From positions 1 through 6,487 of the forward strand of contig MFPH01000045.1 of the NCBI GenBank assembly GCA_001782645.1: a stretch of DNA of 6,487 nt. Reading direction: 5' to 3'. Under the pieces are notes generated by a model. It ran no database searches and had not been told where the DNA came from. It was given only the letters and a program-made list of their open reading frames with translations. Source of the DNA: Candidatus Levybacteria bacterium RIFCSPLOWO2_12_FULL_37_14. Its GTDB lineage: Bacteria > Patescibacteriota > Microgenomatia > Levybacterales > UBA12049. Below are positions 1 through 5,992 of the stretch, piece by piece (the stretch's first letter is position 1; each line of letters starts with the position of its first letter). The translations under genes were made by a program, and so were the position numbers.

Positions 1-2
1 CG

Positions 3-143
3 GTTATCCCGAATCCATTTTTTGATGTTATCGGAATTTTAGCCGGCATGCTGAACTATCCTCCGATGCGATTTTTTGCAATTATGCTTGTCGGCCGATT
101 TATTAGATATTGGGTATTAGCCCAAGTCGGCGCGTACTTCTAA
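3..143 (+). CDS. C-terminal end of a VTT/YqaA (DedA-like) membrane protein, 5' truncated by window edge
   Basis: An open frame enters from the left edge and ends at TAA 141-143, giving 46 residues. It starts near VIPNPFFDVIGILAGML and continues with a hydrophobic segment ending in GRFIRYWVLAQVGAYF. The IPNPxFDxxGIxAG stretch, followed by a membrane segment and a G(R/K)xxRY motif, resembles the C-terminal part of VTT-domain (SNARE-associated / YqaA) proteins, which are polytopic inner-membrane proteins linked to lipid scrambling or membrane homeostasis. The acylphosphatase start follows 2 bp after the stop, so the two are probably co-transcribed. Only the tail is visible, so the family call rests on one motif region. 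Another polytopic membrane protein is possible. Confidence 0.6.
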   Translation, partial: VIPNPFFDVIGILAGMLNYPPMRFFAIMLVGRFIRYWVLAQVGAYF

Positions 144-145
144 CT

Positions 146-421
146 ATGGCAGCTCATGTTTTCATAACCGGATTTGTTCAGGGAGTAGGCTACAGACAAT
201 TTGTGCGTCATCACGCCTTAAAATTAGAATTGACAGGATGGGTAAAAAATTTATCGGACAATCGGGTGGAGGCAGTTCTGCAGGGCAGAATTGAGGATGT
301 CGAAAAGATGGTTCTGCTTTGCAGAAAAGGACCATTTTTATCGGAGGTAAGGGATGTCATAGTTGAGTGGGAAAATAAATCTCTAGCTGGGATAGAATTT
401 AAGGATTTTAGAATATTATGA
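146..421 (+). CDS. acyP: Acylphosphatase
   Basis: A 91-residue protein, the usual length for acylphosphatases (EC 3.6.1.7), small cytosolic ferredoxin-like alpha/beta enzymes that hydrolyse the carboxyl-phosphate bond of acyl phosphates. The phosphate-binding signature GFVQGVGYRQFV is at residues 9-20, with the catalytic Arg at R17. The second signature GWVKNLSDNRVEA begins at G31 and carries the catalytic Asn at N35. A GPFLSEVRDVIVEW segment matches the usual GPPxAxVxxVxVxW C-terminal strand. I chose ATG 146 because homologues start just before the first beta strand. The frame is open upstream to a TTG at 110, but that would overlap the membrane protein by 34 bp and add 12 residues unlike the family. 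No clear Shine-Dalgarno is seen. Translational coupling to the upstream gene is likely. Confidence 0.93.
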   Translation: MAAHVFITGFVQGVGYRQFVRHHALKLELTGWVKNLSDNRVEAVLQGRIEDVEKMVLLCRKGPFLSEVRDVIVEWENKSLAGIEFKDFRIL

Positions 422-433
422 TATGATTCAGGT

Positions 434-1183
434 ATGTTAGGCTATATTTTACTGTTTACATTTTTAGCTTCAATTGTTTCCCTGTTCTTGGTTGCAATTT
501 TACTTTTACATAAAACCCTTATTCGCAAAACTTCCTTTTTGCTTGTTTCTTTTGCAGCAGGGGCATTGTTAGCAACAGGATTTATGGAAACTTTGAAAGA
601 AGCTGTGGAAATTGCAGGAGCAGATGTGTTCTTATGGACAACTGTTTCCATTGCGGGATTTTTTCTGATAGAAAGACTATTTATATCTTTACATCATCAT
701 GACGAGGAAGATCCGTCAATTAACAGCGGAAAACTGAAGATTCCGACCTCTTTTCTTGTGTTTGGGGATGCATTGCATAATTTTATTGACGGAATGTCGA
801 TAGCGGCAGGATTTTTGGTAAATTTTCAATTAGGCTTTGTTACCAGTATTGCGGTATTTATTCATGAAATTCCTCATGAACTTGGAGATTTCGGTATTTT
901 GATTCACAAGGGATGGGGCAGAGCAGGAGTTTTATGGCTTAATGCTGCAACAGGACTAGTAAGCATTTTGGGCGCAATTGTAGTTTTCTACTTGGGTAAG
1001 CAGTTCAGCGACATCGTTCCTGTTTTGCTTTCTGTCGCAGCTGCCAATTTTATCTATCTTTCAGCGACTGATCTTTTACCGGAAATTCATCATCGGGCGA
1101 ACAAAAACTTTGCCGTCAGATATACTCTCTCATTTTTCATGGGAATATTTTTGATAATCTTCCTGATCAAGATATTGAATTAA
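434..1183 (+). CDS. ZIP family divalent metal transporter
   Basis: A 249-residue polytopic membrane protein of the ZIP (SLC39-like) family, which moves Zn2+ or other divalent metals into the cytosol or out of a compartment. Hydrophobic segments lie near residues 3-25, 35-53, 66-84, 106-130, 132-158, 164-188, 194-213 and 230-248, matching the eight-helix ZIP layout. The metal-site helices are clear: TM4 has HNFIDG (H115, N116, D119) and TM5 has HEIPHE (H144, E145, H148, E149). A short His/Asp-rich loop, LHHHDEED, follows TM3 near residue 86, the usual place for the cytosolic metal-sensing loop. The gene starts 12 bp after acyP, so it is likely in the same operon. The substrate metal cannot be told from sequence. 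Its end is only 14 bp from the convergent dsbA-like gene, with no strong terminator between them. Confidence 0.9.
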   Translation: MLGYILLFTFLASIVSLFLVAILLLHKTLIRKTSFLLVSFAAGALLATGFMETLKEAVEIAGADVFLWTTVSIAGFFLIERLFISLHHHDEEDPSINSGKLKIPTSFLVFGDALHNFIDGMSIAAGFLVNFQLGFVTSIAVFIHEIPHELGDFGILIHKGWGRAGVLWLNAATGLVSILGAIVVFYLGKQFSDIVPVLLSVAAANFIYLSATDLLPEIHHRANKNFAVRYTLSFFMGIFLIIFLIKILN

Positions 1184-1197
1184 GAAGCCTTAAGCAT

Positions 1198-1965
1198 TTA
1201 GCTTGCTACCTGACAATTGGTTGCAGACCATGTTTTATTAGCTAATTCTGCTTTTATAGCAGAGTCAAAGGTTGAAGATGGACAAGCTCCAATAATAATT
1301 TTTCCATTTACAAAAGTTGAAGGTGTGCCGTTTACTCCCGCATCCGATCCTTCTGTAATACTTTCTTTAACCAACTTTTCATATTTTCCCGAATCCAAGC
1401 AAGTTTGAAATGCTTCCTGATTAACGCCAAGTTCTGCTGCCAAATGCCCAAGCTTATCCAAAGCAAAACCCGTGCCGTTTGCCGTAGTTCTCTCAAATAT
1501 TGTGTCAGTGTATTTCCAGAACACATCGTTTCCTCCGAGTTCCGCAATACATTCTGACGCTTCAGCCTCTTTTTGGGCATTTTGATGGAAAGGAAGAGGA
1601 TAGTGTCTATAGATTAATCTTATTTTGTCTCCATAAGTTTTTAACAATACCGTTGCTATGGGATGGAATTTTTGACAGAATGGACATTCAAAATCAGAGT
1701 ATACAACCAAGCTTAGCTTGGCATTAACATTGCCTCTGATATGGTCAGAAGAGTTTACTGGTTTTATTTTTCCTGTGGCAGGTTGCGCTGTGCCGGCATC
1801 AGAAGGAGCCTTTGGCGCGGCAACTTGCGGGGGAGGGTTGATAGCTCCATTTTTTTCCAAAGTCGCAACTTTGTTGGTTAAAGATCCTAAGAAAAAAGCA
1901 GCAATTACGATGGCGACCATGAGAATCTTGTTCGCGGATTTGAGCCTATTTGCTTCGGAGGTCAT
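1198..1965 (-). CDS. Membrane-anchored DsbA-like thiol:disulfide oxidoreductase
   Basis: A 255-residue protein with a short basic N-terminus, one membrane segment at about residues 13-28, a Pro/Ala-rich linker (about 40-65) and a thioredoxin-fold DsbA domain (about 70-250). The active site is CPFC at C94-C97 inside SDFECPFCQKF, and the cis-proline loop is GTPSTFVNG (P215). Family knowledge: such proteins act outside the membrane, oxidising or isomerising disulfides in exported proteins, often with VKOR. Four further cysteines (C139, C189, C228, C251) could form two structural disulfides; C228 sits where relatives usually have GAxP. ATG 1965 is chosen because it places the anchor at the N-terminus and fits the promoter at 2018-2047. 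It converges with the ZIP gene. Whether it works as oxidase or isomerase is not visible. Confidence 0.9.
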   Translation of the reverse strand: MTSEANRLKSANKILMVAIVIAAFFLGSLTNKVATLEKNGAINPPPQVAAPKAPSDAGTAQPATGKIKPVNSSDHIRGNVNAKLSLVVYSDFECPFCQKFHPIATVLLKTYGDKIRLIYRHYPLPFHQNAQKEAEASECIAELGGNDVFWKYTDTIFERTTANGTGFALDKLGHLAAELGVNQEAFQTCLDSGKYEKLVKESITEGSDAGVNGTPSTFVNGKIIIGACPSSTFDSAIKAELANKTWSATNCQVAS

Positions 1966-1983
1966 ATTTCGATTTTACTCAAT

Positions 1984-2011
1984 ATGACCCTGAGCTCGTC
2001 GAACGGGTCAT
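1984..2011. repeat. REP-like palindrome in the dsbA leader
   Basis: A 7-bp perfect inverted repeat, ATGACCC (1984-1990) and GGGTCAT (2005-2011), encloses TGAGCTCGTCGAAC. The core resembles the widespread REP-type motif CCCTGAGC-N2-GTCGAA-GGG found scattered in many bacterial genomes and linked to RAYT (Y1/REP) transposases. It lies in the leader of the dsbA-like gene and begins at about the predicted transcription start. Only one copy occurs in the window, so its repetitive nature is inferred from the motif. Confidence 0.6.
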
Positions 2012-2017
2012 CTGCCC

Positions 2018-2047
2018 ATTGTACAGATTCCCAAAAGCATTTGTCAA
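2018..2047 (-). promoter_or_regulatory. Sigma70-type promoter of the dsbA-like gene
   Basis: On the minus strand TTGACA (2047-2042) and TACAAT (2023-2018) are separated by 18 bp. Transcription would begin near 2011, giving a leader of about 46 nt that folds into the palindrome at 1984-2011 before the ATG at 1965. Confidence 0.6.
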
Positions 2048-2069
2048 TATGTTTAAAATTAATAAAAAC

Positions 2070-2231
2070 TTAACGCATATATATAGTTCGTGATAGCAAA
2101 AACTTTTTTATTCCATTTTTAATTTTACGCTTAAAGACTTTTTCTTTATCGGTAAAATAACCTCTAAAGTTTTTGAGAGGAAAGGGATCGGGTAAAGATA
2201 TTAGCAATGGCGTCTCATATATTTTATTCAT
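2070..2231 (-). CDS. Small hypothetical protein, 53 residues
   Basis: A minus-strand ORF from ATG 2231 to TAA 2070 that would be missed by a 60-residue cut-off. It reads MNKIYETPLLISLPDPF at the N-terminus and is rich in Lys/Arg in its second half (around TDKEKVFKRKIKNGIKKF), so it would be a basic soluble peptide with no obvious membrane segment. A purine-rich GAAAGGG lies 6 nt before the ATG, a credible ribosome binding site and better than those of the larger genes nearby. I do not recognise the family. It lies between the dsbA promoter and the crp-like gene, divergent from the latter. It could be a true small gene, a decayed gene remnant or a chance ORF. Codon use is too short to judge. 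Confidence 0.4.
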   Translation of the reverse strand: MNKIYETPLLISLPDPFPLKNFRGYFTDKEKVFKRKIKNGIKKFLLSRTIYMR

Positions 2232-2303
2232 AATTTTCCCTTTCTAATTTAGAACAATACAGCATATGGATAATGCGTGCAGTGATTCCTATTGCTTAAA
2301 AAA

Positions 2304-2331
2304 TGTGAGATTTCTAACAATCTGGTATAAT
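2304..2331 (+). promoter_or_regulatory. Extended -10 promoter of the crp-like gene with a CRP-like half-palindrome upstream
   Basis: TGGTATAAT (2323-2331) is a perfect -10 with an extended TGn element. No good -35 is found at 17 bp. Instead TGTGA-N6-TAACA (2304-2319), an imperfect CRP-like dyad, occupies that region. The start site would be near 2338, 5 nt before the ATG at 2343, giving an almost leaderless mRNA. Confidence 0.5.
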
Positions 2332-2342
2332 CCCATAAGATT

Positions 2343-3014
2343 ATGAGTATTCTTGCGACCCAAAAGCTCAATAATTTTTTCTCTAAATTCAAAAAATATT
2401 ACTATAAAAAGAGTGAAGTGATTTTGCGCGGCGGCGATGCCCCTCAGGGAGTTTATTTTATTAGTAAGGGTTACGTGAGGGATTATTCAATTTCAACGAA
2501 GGGCGAAGAGCTGACTCTAATTGTCTTTAAGCCTGAAGATTTTTTTCCAATGTCTTGGGTATTTAATGATAAGCCTAATTTTCATTATTTTGAAGCAATT
2601 GTTGCAGTTGAGCTTTGGCGCTGTTCAAAGGAAGATTTTATCACTTTTCTGAAAGCAAATCCTGAGGTTTTTCTTGAATTAACCAGCCATATTGTGTTAA
2701 GGCTTGGCGGAATAATGCAAAGGATGGAATATTTGGCTTTCGGGAATGCTCATGAAAAAGTTGCTTCTCTGCTTTTGATTCTAGCCGAACGCTTCGGGAA
2801 AAAAGAAGGAAGGAATGTGGTTATTCAGGTTCCGTTTACTCATAGAGATATAGCTATGTTTTTGGGTCTTGCCCGCGAAACCGCAAGTATAGAATTAAAG
2901 AAATTAGAGCGAAAACGATTAATAGCTTACCATAAAAAATTATTGGTTGTAAAAAATATGGGGAAACTGCGGGCAGAATCTTTATCCGATGATCCGAATG
3001 GCACGATGGGGTAA
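2343..3014 (+). CDS. Crp/Fnr family transcriptional regulator
   Basis: A 223-residue protein with the Crp/Fnr two-domain layout. Residues about 14-115 form a cyclic-nucleotide-binding-like beta roll (KKSEVILRGGDAPQGVYFISKGYVR is typical, with the GxxxxGVYFIxxGxV core). About 112-145 is the dimerisation helix, and about 145-215 the winged helix, with THRDIAMFLGLARETASIELKKLERKRLI (166-194) as helix-turn-helix and following helix. The phosphate-binding Arg-Ser of cAMP-responsive CRP is not apparent in the FKPEDFFPMSWVF region, and there is no N-terminal Cys cluster for an Fe-S sensor, with a single Cys at about 94. The signal is therefore unknown and may not be cAMP or oxygen. It is followed by the membrane protein gene after 64 bp. 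Possible autoregulation is suggested by the dyad at 2304-2319. Confidence 0.88.
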   Translation: MSILATQKLNNFFSKFKKYYYKKSEVILRGGDAPQGVYFISKGYVRDYSISTKGEELTLIVFKPEDFFPMSWVFNDKPNFHYFEAIVAVELWRCSKEDFITFLKANPEVFLELTSHIVLRLGGIMQRMEYLAFGNAHEKVASLLLILAERFGKKEGRNVVIQVPFTHRDIAMFLGLARETASIELKKLERKRLIAYHKKLLVVKNMGKLRAESLSDDPNGTMG

Positions 3015-3040
3015 TTTTGTTTGGATAATAGGAATAAATC

Positions 3041-3069
3041 TTTACATTCTAACTTAAACACTATAAAAT
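3041..3069 (+). promoter_or_regulatory. Candidate promoter of the 530-residue membrane protein gene
   Basis: TTTACA (3041-3046) and TAAAAT (3064-3069) are 17 bp apart in the 64-bp spacer. The start site would fall near 3076, 3 nt before the ATG at 3079, again nearly leaderless. The region is AT-rich, so chance matches are easy. Confidence 0.4.
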
Positions 3070-3078
3070 AAATTTAAC

Positions 3079-4671
3079 ATGGATCAGACGAATTTATCTT
3101 CAAGTCCAGCTTTATCAAGGCTTTCAAATCTGCTTATTACCTCTTTTGAAAGGGAGGAAATTAAAAACCAGACCAAAACCGGAATCAATGTTAATCGTTT
3201 TGTTTCAGAGCTGGCCACCTGGTATGAAAAATTCCGCAATGCCATGGATTACCGGGATGAAGAAGTAGTTAGACGCGCCGCAATTGAAAGAATTCTCAAA
3301 AGAAGATTATTTTTTGGCGGAGATGGTGAAAAAATCGCTACCCCTTTGATGCGGGAACTATTGTGGGCCCGCTATTTTCCGGAAGCCAGCATTTCGGATG
3401 AGGAAATAAAAAAGGTGGGACGTGTTATCGATTTGTATCTTGAATTCAGAGAGCAACTTTTAGCCCGTCCCCACGATGTAAAAATAAAAATAGACAAACT
3501 TATTTATCAGCTTCTTTCATCCCATTTGGAAATAATGCTGAATAAAAGTAAAGACATAGAGTTAATTTCGAATTTCATCTTCCATCTCTTGCGGGAGCGC
3601 ATTGTGATTAAAGACGATTCGGCAGAGAACCGCGACATACAAGTATTTATTGCCGTAAGGCGAGCTTTTGCCAAAGACGATATTGCGTTTTTAAAATTCC
3701 ATTTATTCGAACAATATTTTGGCAGAATAACAGAGGAGAATGTGCATACGGTGGCTGGCAATTTTGCAAAGGGGTATAAAGAGCTCGAGGGACAGATGCA
3801 CTATCCGATTAAAGAAAGAATTATCTCTTATGTTAAAAAACAACTTCCGCCATTTCTGATTTTCGCCGAAGTTTTACGTAAGGAAAGGGGAGGCGTCAGG
3901 GCTCTGATTGGCAATATAACAGAGTTCAGGAATAGCATTTTTGCAACCGCAGATGCTCGTTACAAAACTATCTCCAAAAAAGTCAGAACAGCGATTGTCA
4001 GATCGGTAATCTTTATTTTGCTTTCGAAATTTGTCTTTGCCTTTTCCGTTGAAGCAGCCTATGACAATATTGTTTTGGGATATATCGCCTGGAATTCTTT
4101 GATTATTAATATTGTGGCTCCGCCTCTTTTGATGGTTATCTCCAGTCTTTTTATCAGAACCCCGGATAACAATAATACCAAAAGGATTTATGACAAGCTC
4201 ATGAGCATTCTATTTGTTGATAAGCCCGAATTGGATAGGCCTTTGGTTATAAGTCTTAAGCCCGAGAGAAGAAATCCGGTCCTAAATTTTATCTTTACAT
4301 TTCTTTGGTGGGGAGCATTTATCCTGATTTTTGGTTACATGGCTTATATTTTGAATAGGCTCAAGTTTAGTCCTGCGTCTCAAGGAGTTTTCATTTTCTT
4401 TGTGGCAATCATTTCATTTTTAACCTACAGAATTACTCAAACAGCTTCAAGCTATACAATTCCGGCCAGACAGAACTTTTTAGCGCCTGTCTGGGATTTT
4501 TTCTTTACACCCGTTATCAGAGTGGGCCGCCGTTTTACCGAAGGGCTATCGCAAATAAATATTTTTATTTATATTTTTGATTACCTGATTGAAACTCCGT
4601 TTAAAGAAATTTTCGGATTTTTGGAAAAATGGTTCTACTTCCTCCAGACCAAAAGAGAAGAGATGGGATAA
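3079..4671 (+). CDS. Hypothetical polytopic membrane protein with large N-terminal soluble domain
   Basis: A 530-residue protein of unrecognised family. Residues 1 to about 300 are hydrophilic, helix-rich and charged (for example EEVVRRAAIERILKRR near 61-76 and a RHHxxL-free helical region to 290), with no signal peptide, so this part is probably cytoplasmic. The C-terminal part has membrane segments at about 306-324, 338-358, 401-425 and 435-453, with weaker hydrophobic stretches near 466-480 and 493-518. A polar loop (about 360-398) separates the second and third segments. No catalytic motif, nucleotide-binding loop or Cys pair was found. It resembles the long conserved hypothetical membrane proteins common in Patescibacteria genomes, which is an impression only. 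It follows the crp-like gene on the same strand and could belong to its regulon. No strong terminator is seen before the DGR target promoter. Confidence 0.8.
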   Translation: MDQTNLSSSPALSRLSNLLITSFEREEIKNQTKTGINVNRFVSELATWYEKFRNAMDYRDEEVVRRAAIERILKRRLFFGGDGEKIATPLMRELLWARYFPEASISDEEIKKVGRVIDLYLEFREQLLARPHDVKIKIDKLIYQLLSSHLEIMLNKSKDIELISNFIFHLLRERIVIKDDSAENRDIQVFIAVRRAFAKDDIAFLKFHLFEQYFGRITEENVHTVAGNFAKGYKELEGQMHYPIKERIISYVKKQLPPFLIFAEVLRKERGGVRALIGNITEFRNSIFATADARYKTISKKVRTAIVRSVIFILLSKFVFAFSVEAAYDNIVLGYIAWNSLIINIVAPPLLMVISSLFIRTPDNNNTKRIYDKLMSILFVDKPELDRPLVISLKPERRNPVLNFIFTFLWWGAFILIFGYMAYILNRLKFSPASQGVFIFFVAIISFLTYRITQTASSYTIPARQNFLAPVWDFFFTPVIRVGRRFTEGLSQINIFIYIFDYLIETPFKEIFGFLEKWFYFLQTKREEMG

Positions 4672-4692
4672 TTTTTAGTAAAAATCAAAAAT

Positions 4693-4722
4693 TTGACATT
4701 TGACTTATAGTTGTGATATTAT
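4693..4722 (+). promoter_or_regulatory. Strong promoter of the DGR target gene
   Basis: TTGACA (4693-4698, perfect consensus) and TATTAT (4717-4722) are 18 bp apart, with a TGn extended -10 at 4714-4716. The start site would be near 4729, 3 nt before the ATG. An imperfect dyad TTGTGA-N5-TCTCAA (4711-4727) overlaps the -10 and is a possible operator. A second TTGACT begins at 4700 but is too close to the -10 to serve. Confidence 0.65.
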
Positions 4723-4731
4723 CTCAAAATT

Positions 4732-5682
4732 ATGTTTCAGCGCTTGGAAGGAGAGCTAAGAGGAACAGGAGATCCTCGTGATCAGGGATTTGCGGATATG
4801 GTTGCTGGTGCTCTTAAGGTGCGCGGCAAGGATATTGTTGCCTCCTCTGCAGTTCCAATTGAAAAACAATCAGCAGAAGTAGAGGCCTCAATAATTCCTA
4901 ACTTCTATATAAAAAGACCAATAGAGGGATTGTTGTTCCCATCTTCAGATCAATTAATAACAACTGCAAGAAAAGAATTAAAATCACATTTTGGCAGGGA
5001 TTTTGAGGTGCCGGAGCCACCGCAGGATCTATTTGTTACACTTCAAAACCTTGCTGAAAGAGATATTAAGGGATTTAATGAGGTTTATTATCAGCCGAAA
5101 TTAGAGCTTACAGAGAAGGATAAATTTTGGAAGGGTAAAGGTATAGTAAAACCAGAGCAATATTTCTGGCAGCAAATAAGAGATGGTAATTTTCCTGCCG
5201 AAGCAGTTATGCTAGAAGAGGGATGGTATATCGGAGACAGCAGGGCAAAGCCAATGTATTATAATGGCAAACAAATGTATGGAAAACGTGATTATATGGA
5301 GCCTTTAATGGCATATTTGAGAGCTTCTAATAAAATTAAAAAATACAATGGTATTGCAGATGACTCTCGTTTTGGAGCCTCTCCAGAAGAAATCGAAGAG
5401 GTAATCATTCCAGAATTTACAGTTAGGAGTGGTGCCAAAGGGATTGTCAGAAATAGAAAGTATATGGAGTTTAATGTTCGCGGAAACATAACTCATCCCG
5501 AATATGGAAAGACCAATACATGGGAATGGTTTAGTGATCATGCTTTTCGGGATGCTGGCCGGCTCTTTGGTGGCCGCTCCGGCCATGGTGGTTTAGCCTT
5601 CGTCAATGACAATTCTGTTGACTGTCACGATGACTCTACCGGTTTCTCGCTTGTGGTAGGATTCCCTTCAAAACCTCAATAA
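4732..5682 (+). CDS. DGR target protein with C-type-lectin-like variable C-terminus
   Basis: A 316-residue protein whose C-terminus is encoded by the variable repeat of a diversity-generating retroelement. The fixed part has no signal peptide or membrane segment. Residues 1 to about 160 are unrecognised. From about 165 (GWYIGDSRAKPMYY...) to the end the Trp/Gly/Tyr-rich pattern, including NTWEWF at 262-267 and the final GFSLVVGF (304-311), fits the C-type-lectin / formylglycine-generating-enzyme-like fold used by most DGR targets (GFRxV-like ending). Residues 272-309 are coded by VR and 11 of them differ from the TR-encoded residues (273, 276, 279, 282, 284, 285, 290, 298, 300, 302, 309). By family knowledge these line a ligand-binding face; the ligand is unknown. 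Seven VR-encoded residues follow unchanged after the repeat to the stop. ATG 4732 is supported by the promoter 9 bp upstream. Confidence 0.9.
   Translation: MFQRLEGELRGTGDPRDQGFADMVAGALKVRGKDIVASSAVPIEKQSAEVEASIIPNFYIKRPIEGLLFPSSDQLITTARKELKSHFGRDFEVPEPPQDLFVTLQNLAERDIKGFNEVYYQPKLELTEKDKFWKGKGIVKPEQYFWQQIRDGNFPAEAVMLEEGWYIGDSRAKPMYYNGKQMYGKRDYMEPLMAYLRASNKIKKYNGIADDSRFGASPEEIEEVIIPEFTVRSGAKGIVRNRKYMEFNVRGNITHPEYGKTNTWEWFSDHAFRDAGRLFGGRSGHGGLAFVNDNSVDCHDDSTGFSLVVGFPSKPQ
5545..5659 (+). repeat. DGR variable repeat (VR)
   Basis: 115 bp aligned without gaps to the TR 448 bp downstream, with 99 identities and 16 mismatches. All 16 mismatches are at positions where the TR has adenine (8 became G, 5 T, 3 C); no C, G or T of the TR is changed. 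The last 19 bp before the final mismatch (5637-5655) are identical to TR and are the likely initiation-of-mutagenic-homology region. Homology stops sharply at both ends. Confidence 0.97.
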
Positions 5683-5727
5683 CTTGGTAACTTTAATCTC
5701 TTGGTTTGGATCCTTGATGATTGACCC

Positions 5728-5756
5728 TTGAAAACTTGGTCTTTTTTCTCTACAAT
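5728..5756 (+). promoter_or_regulatory. Candidate promoter of the template-repeat RNA
   Basis: TTGAAA (5728-5733) and TACAAT (5751-5756) are 17 bp apart, in the non-coding stretch between target stop and TR. The start site would be near 5763, giving a TR transcript with about 230 nt of leader before the TR. A TTGACC at 5721-5726 is a weaker alternative -35. Confidence 0.5.
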
Positions 5757-5831
5757 TTCTTCGATAAGGTTAATGTATCTCAGTGAATTTACCGAGATCA
5801 CCGGATCTTTTGTTGGGTTAAGAATTCAGAG

Positions 5832-5853
5832 TTTTAAGTCTGCGGACTTAAAA
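5832..5853 (+). other. Perfect hairpin with UGCG tetraloop in the TR leader
   Basis: TTTTAAGTC (5832-5840) and GACTTAAAA (5845-5853) are perfect 9-bp complements around the loop TGCG. In RNA the C(UGCG)G closing belongs to the very stable UNCG tetraloop class. No U-run follows on the + strand, so it is unlikely to be an intrinsic terminator. It lies 173 bp after VR and 139 bp before TR, so it probably structures the TR RNA or marks the 3' end of the target mRNA. Confidence 0.6.
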
Positions 5854-5992
5854 GTGCAATTTGCCAATAAAAATAGGAAGGGGATACTACGTACTTTGGG
5901 CTTTGCTCCCGATGTAATATTGGGACGAATAAAATACAGAAAAAATAGTGAAAACTAAATTTTCAGTGAAGTAAAATCGGCTTAAAGTACTA

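Noticed and set aside
110..145. Extended N-terminus of acylphosphatase from TTG 110
   Set aside because: It overlaps the end of the upstream membrane protein gene, and the 12 extra residues do not fit the family.
2161..2180. CCTCT...AGAGG inverted repeat as a terminator
   Set aside because: Only 5 bp of stem with a 10-nt loop, and it lies inside the small ORF rather than after a gene.
4671..4685. ATTTTT-AGT-AAAAAT palindrome after the membrane protein gene as a terminator
   Set aside because: The stem is purely A/T and only 6 bp, with no GC core, so it is too weak to call.
5728..5958. 76-codon + strand ORF between target and TR
   Set aside because: It uses a TTG start that is part of a good promoter -35, has no recognisable domain and no ribosome binding site. 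The stretch is better explained as TR RNA leader.
5891..5990. GTACTTT (5891-5897) and AAAGTAC (5984-5990) long-range pairing before TR
   Set aside because: Seven bp over an 86-nt loop occurs easily by chance in AT-rich DNA; not called without covariance support.
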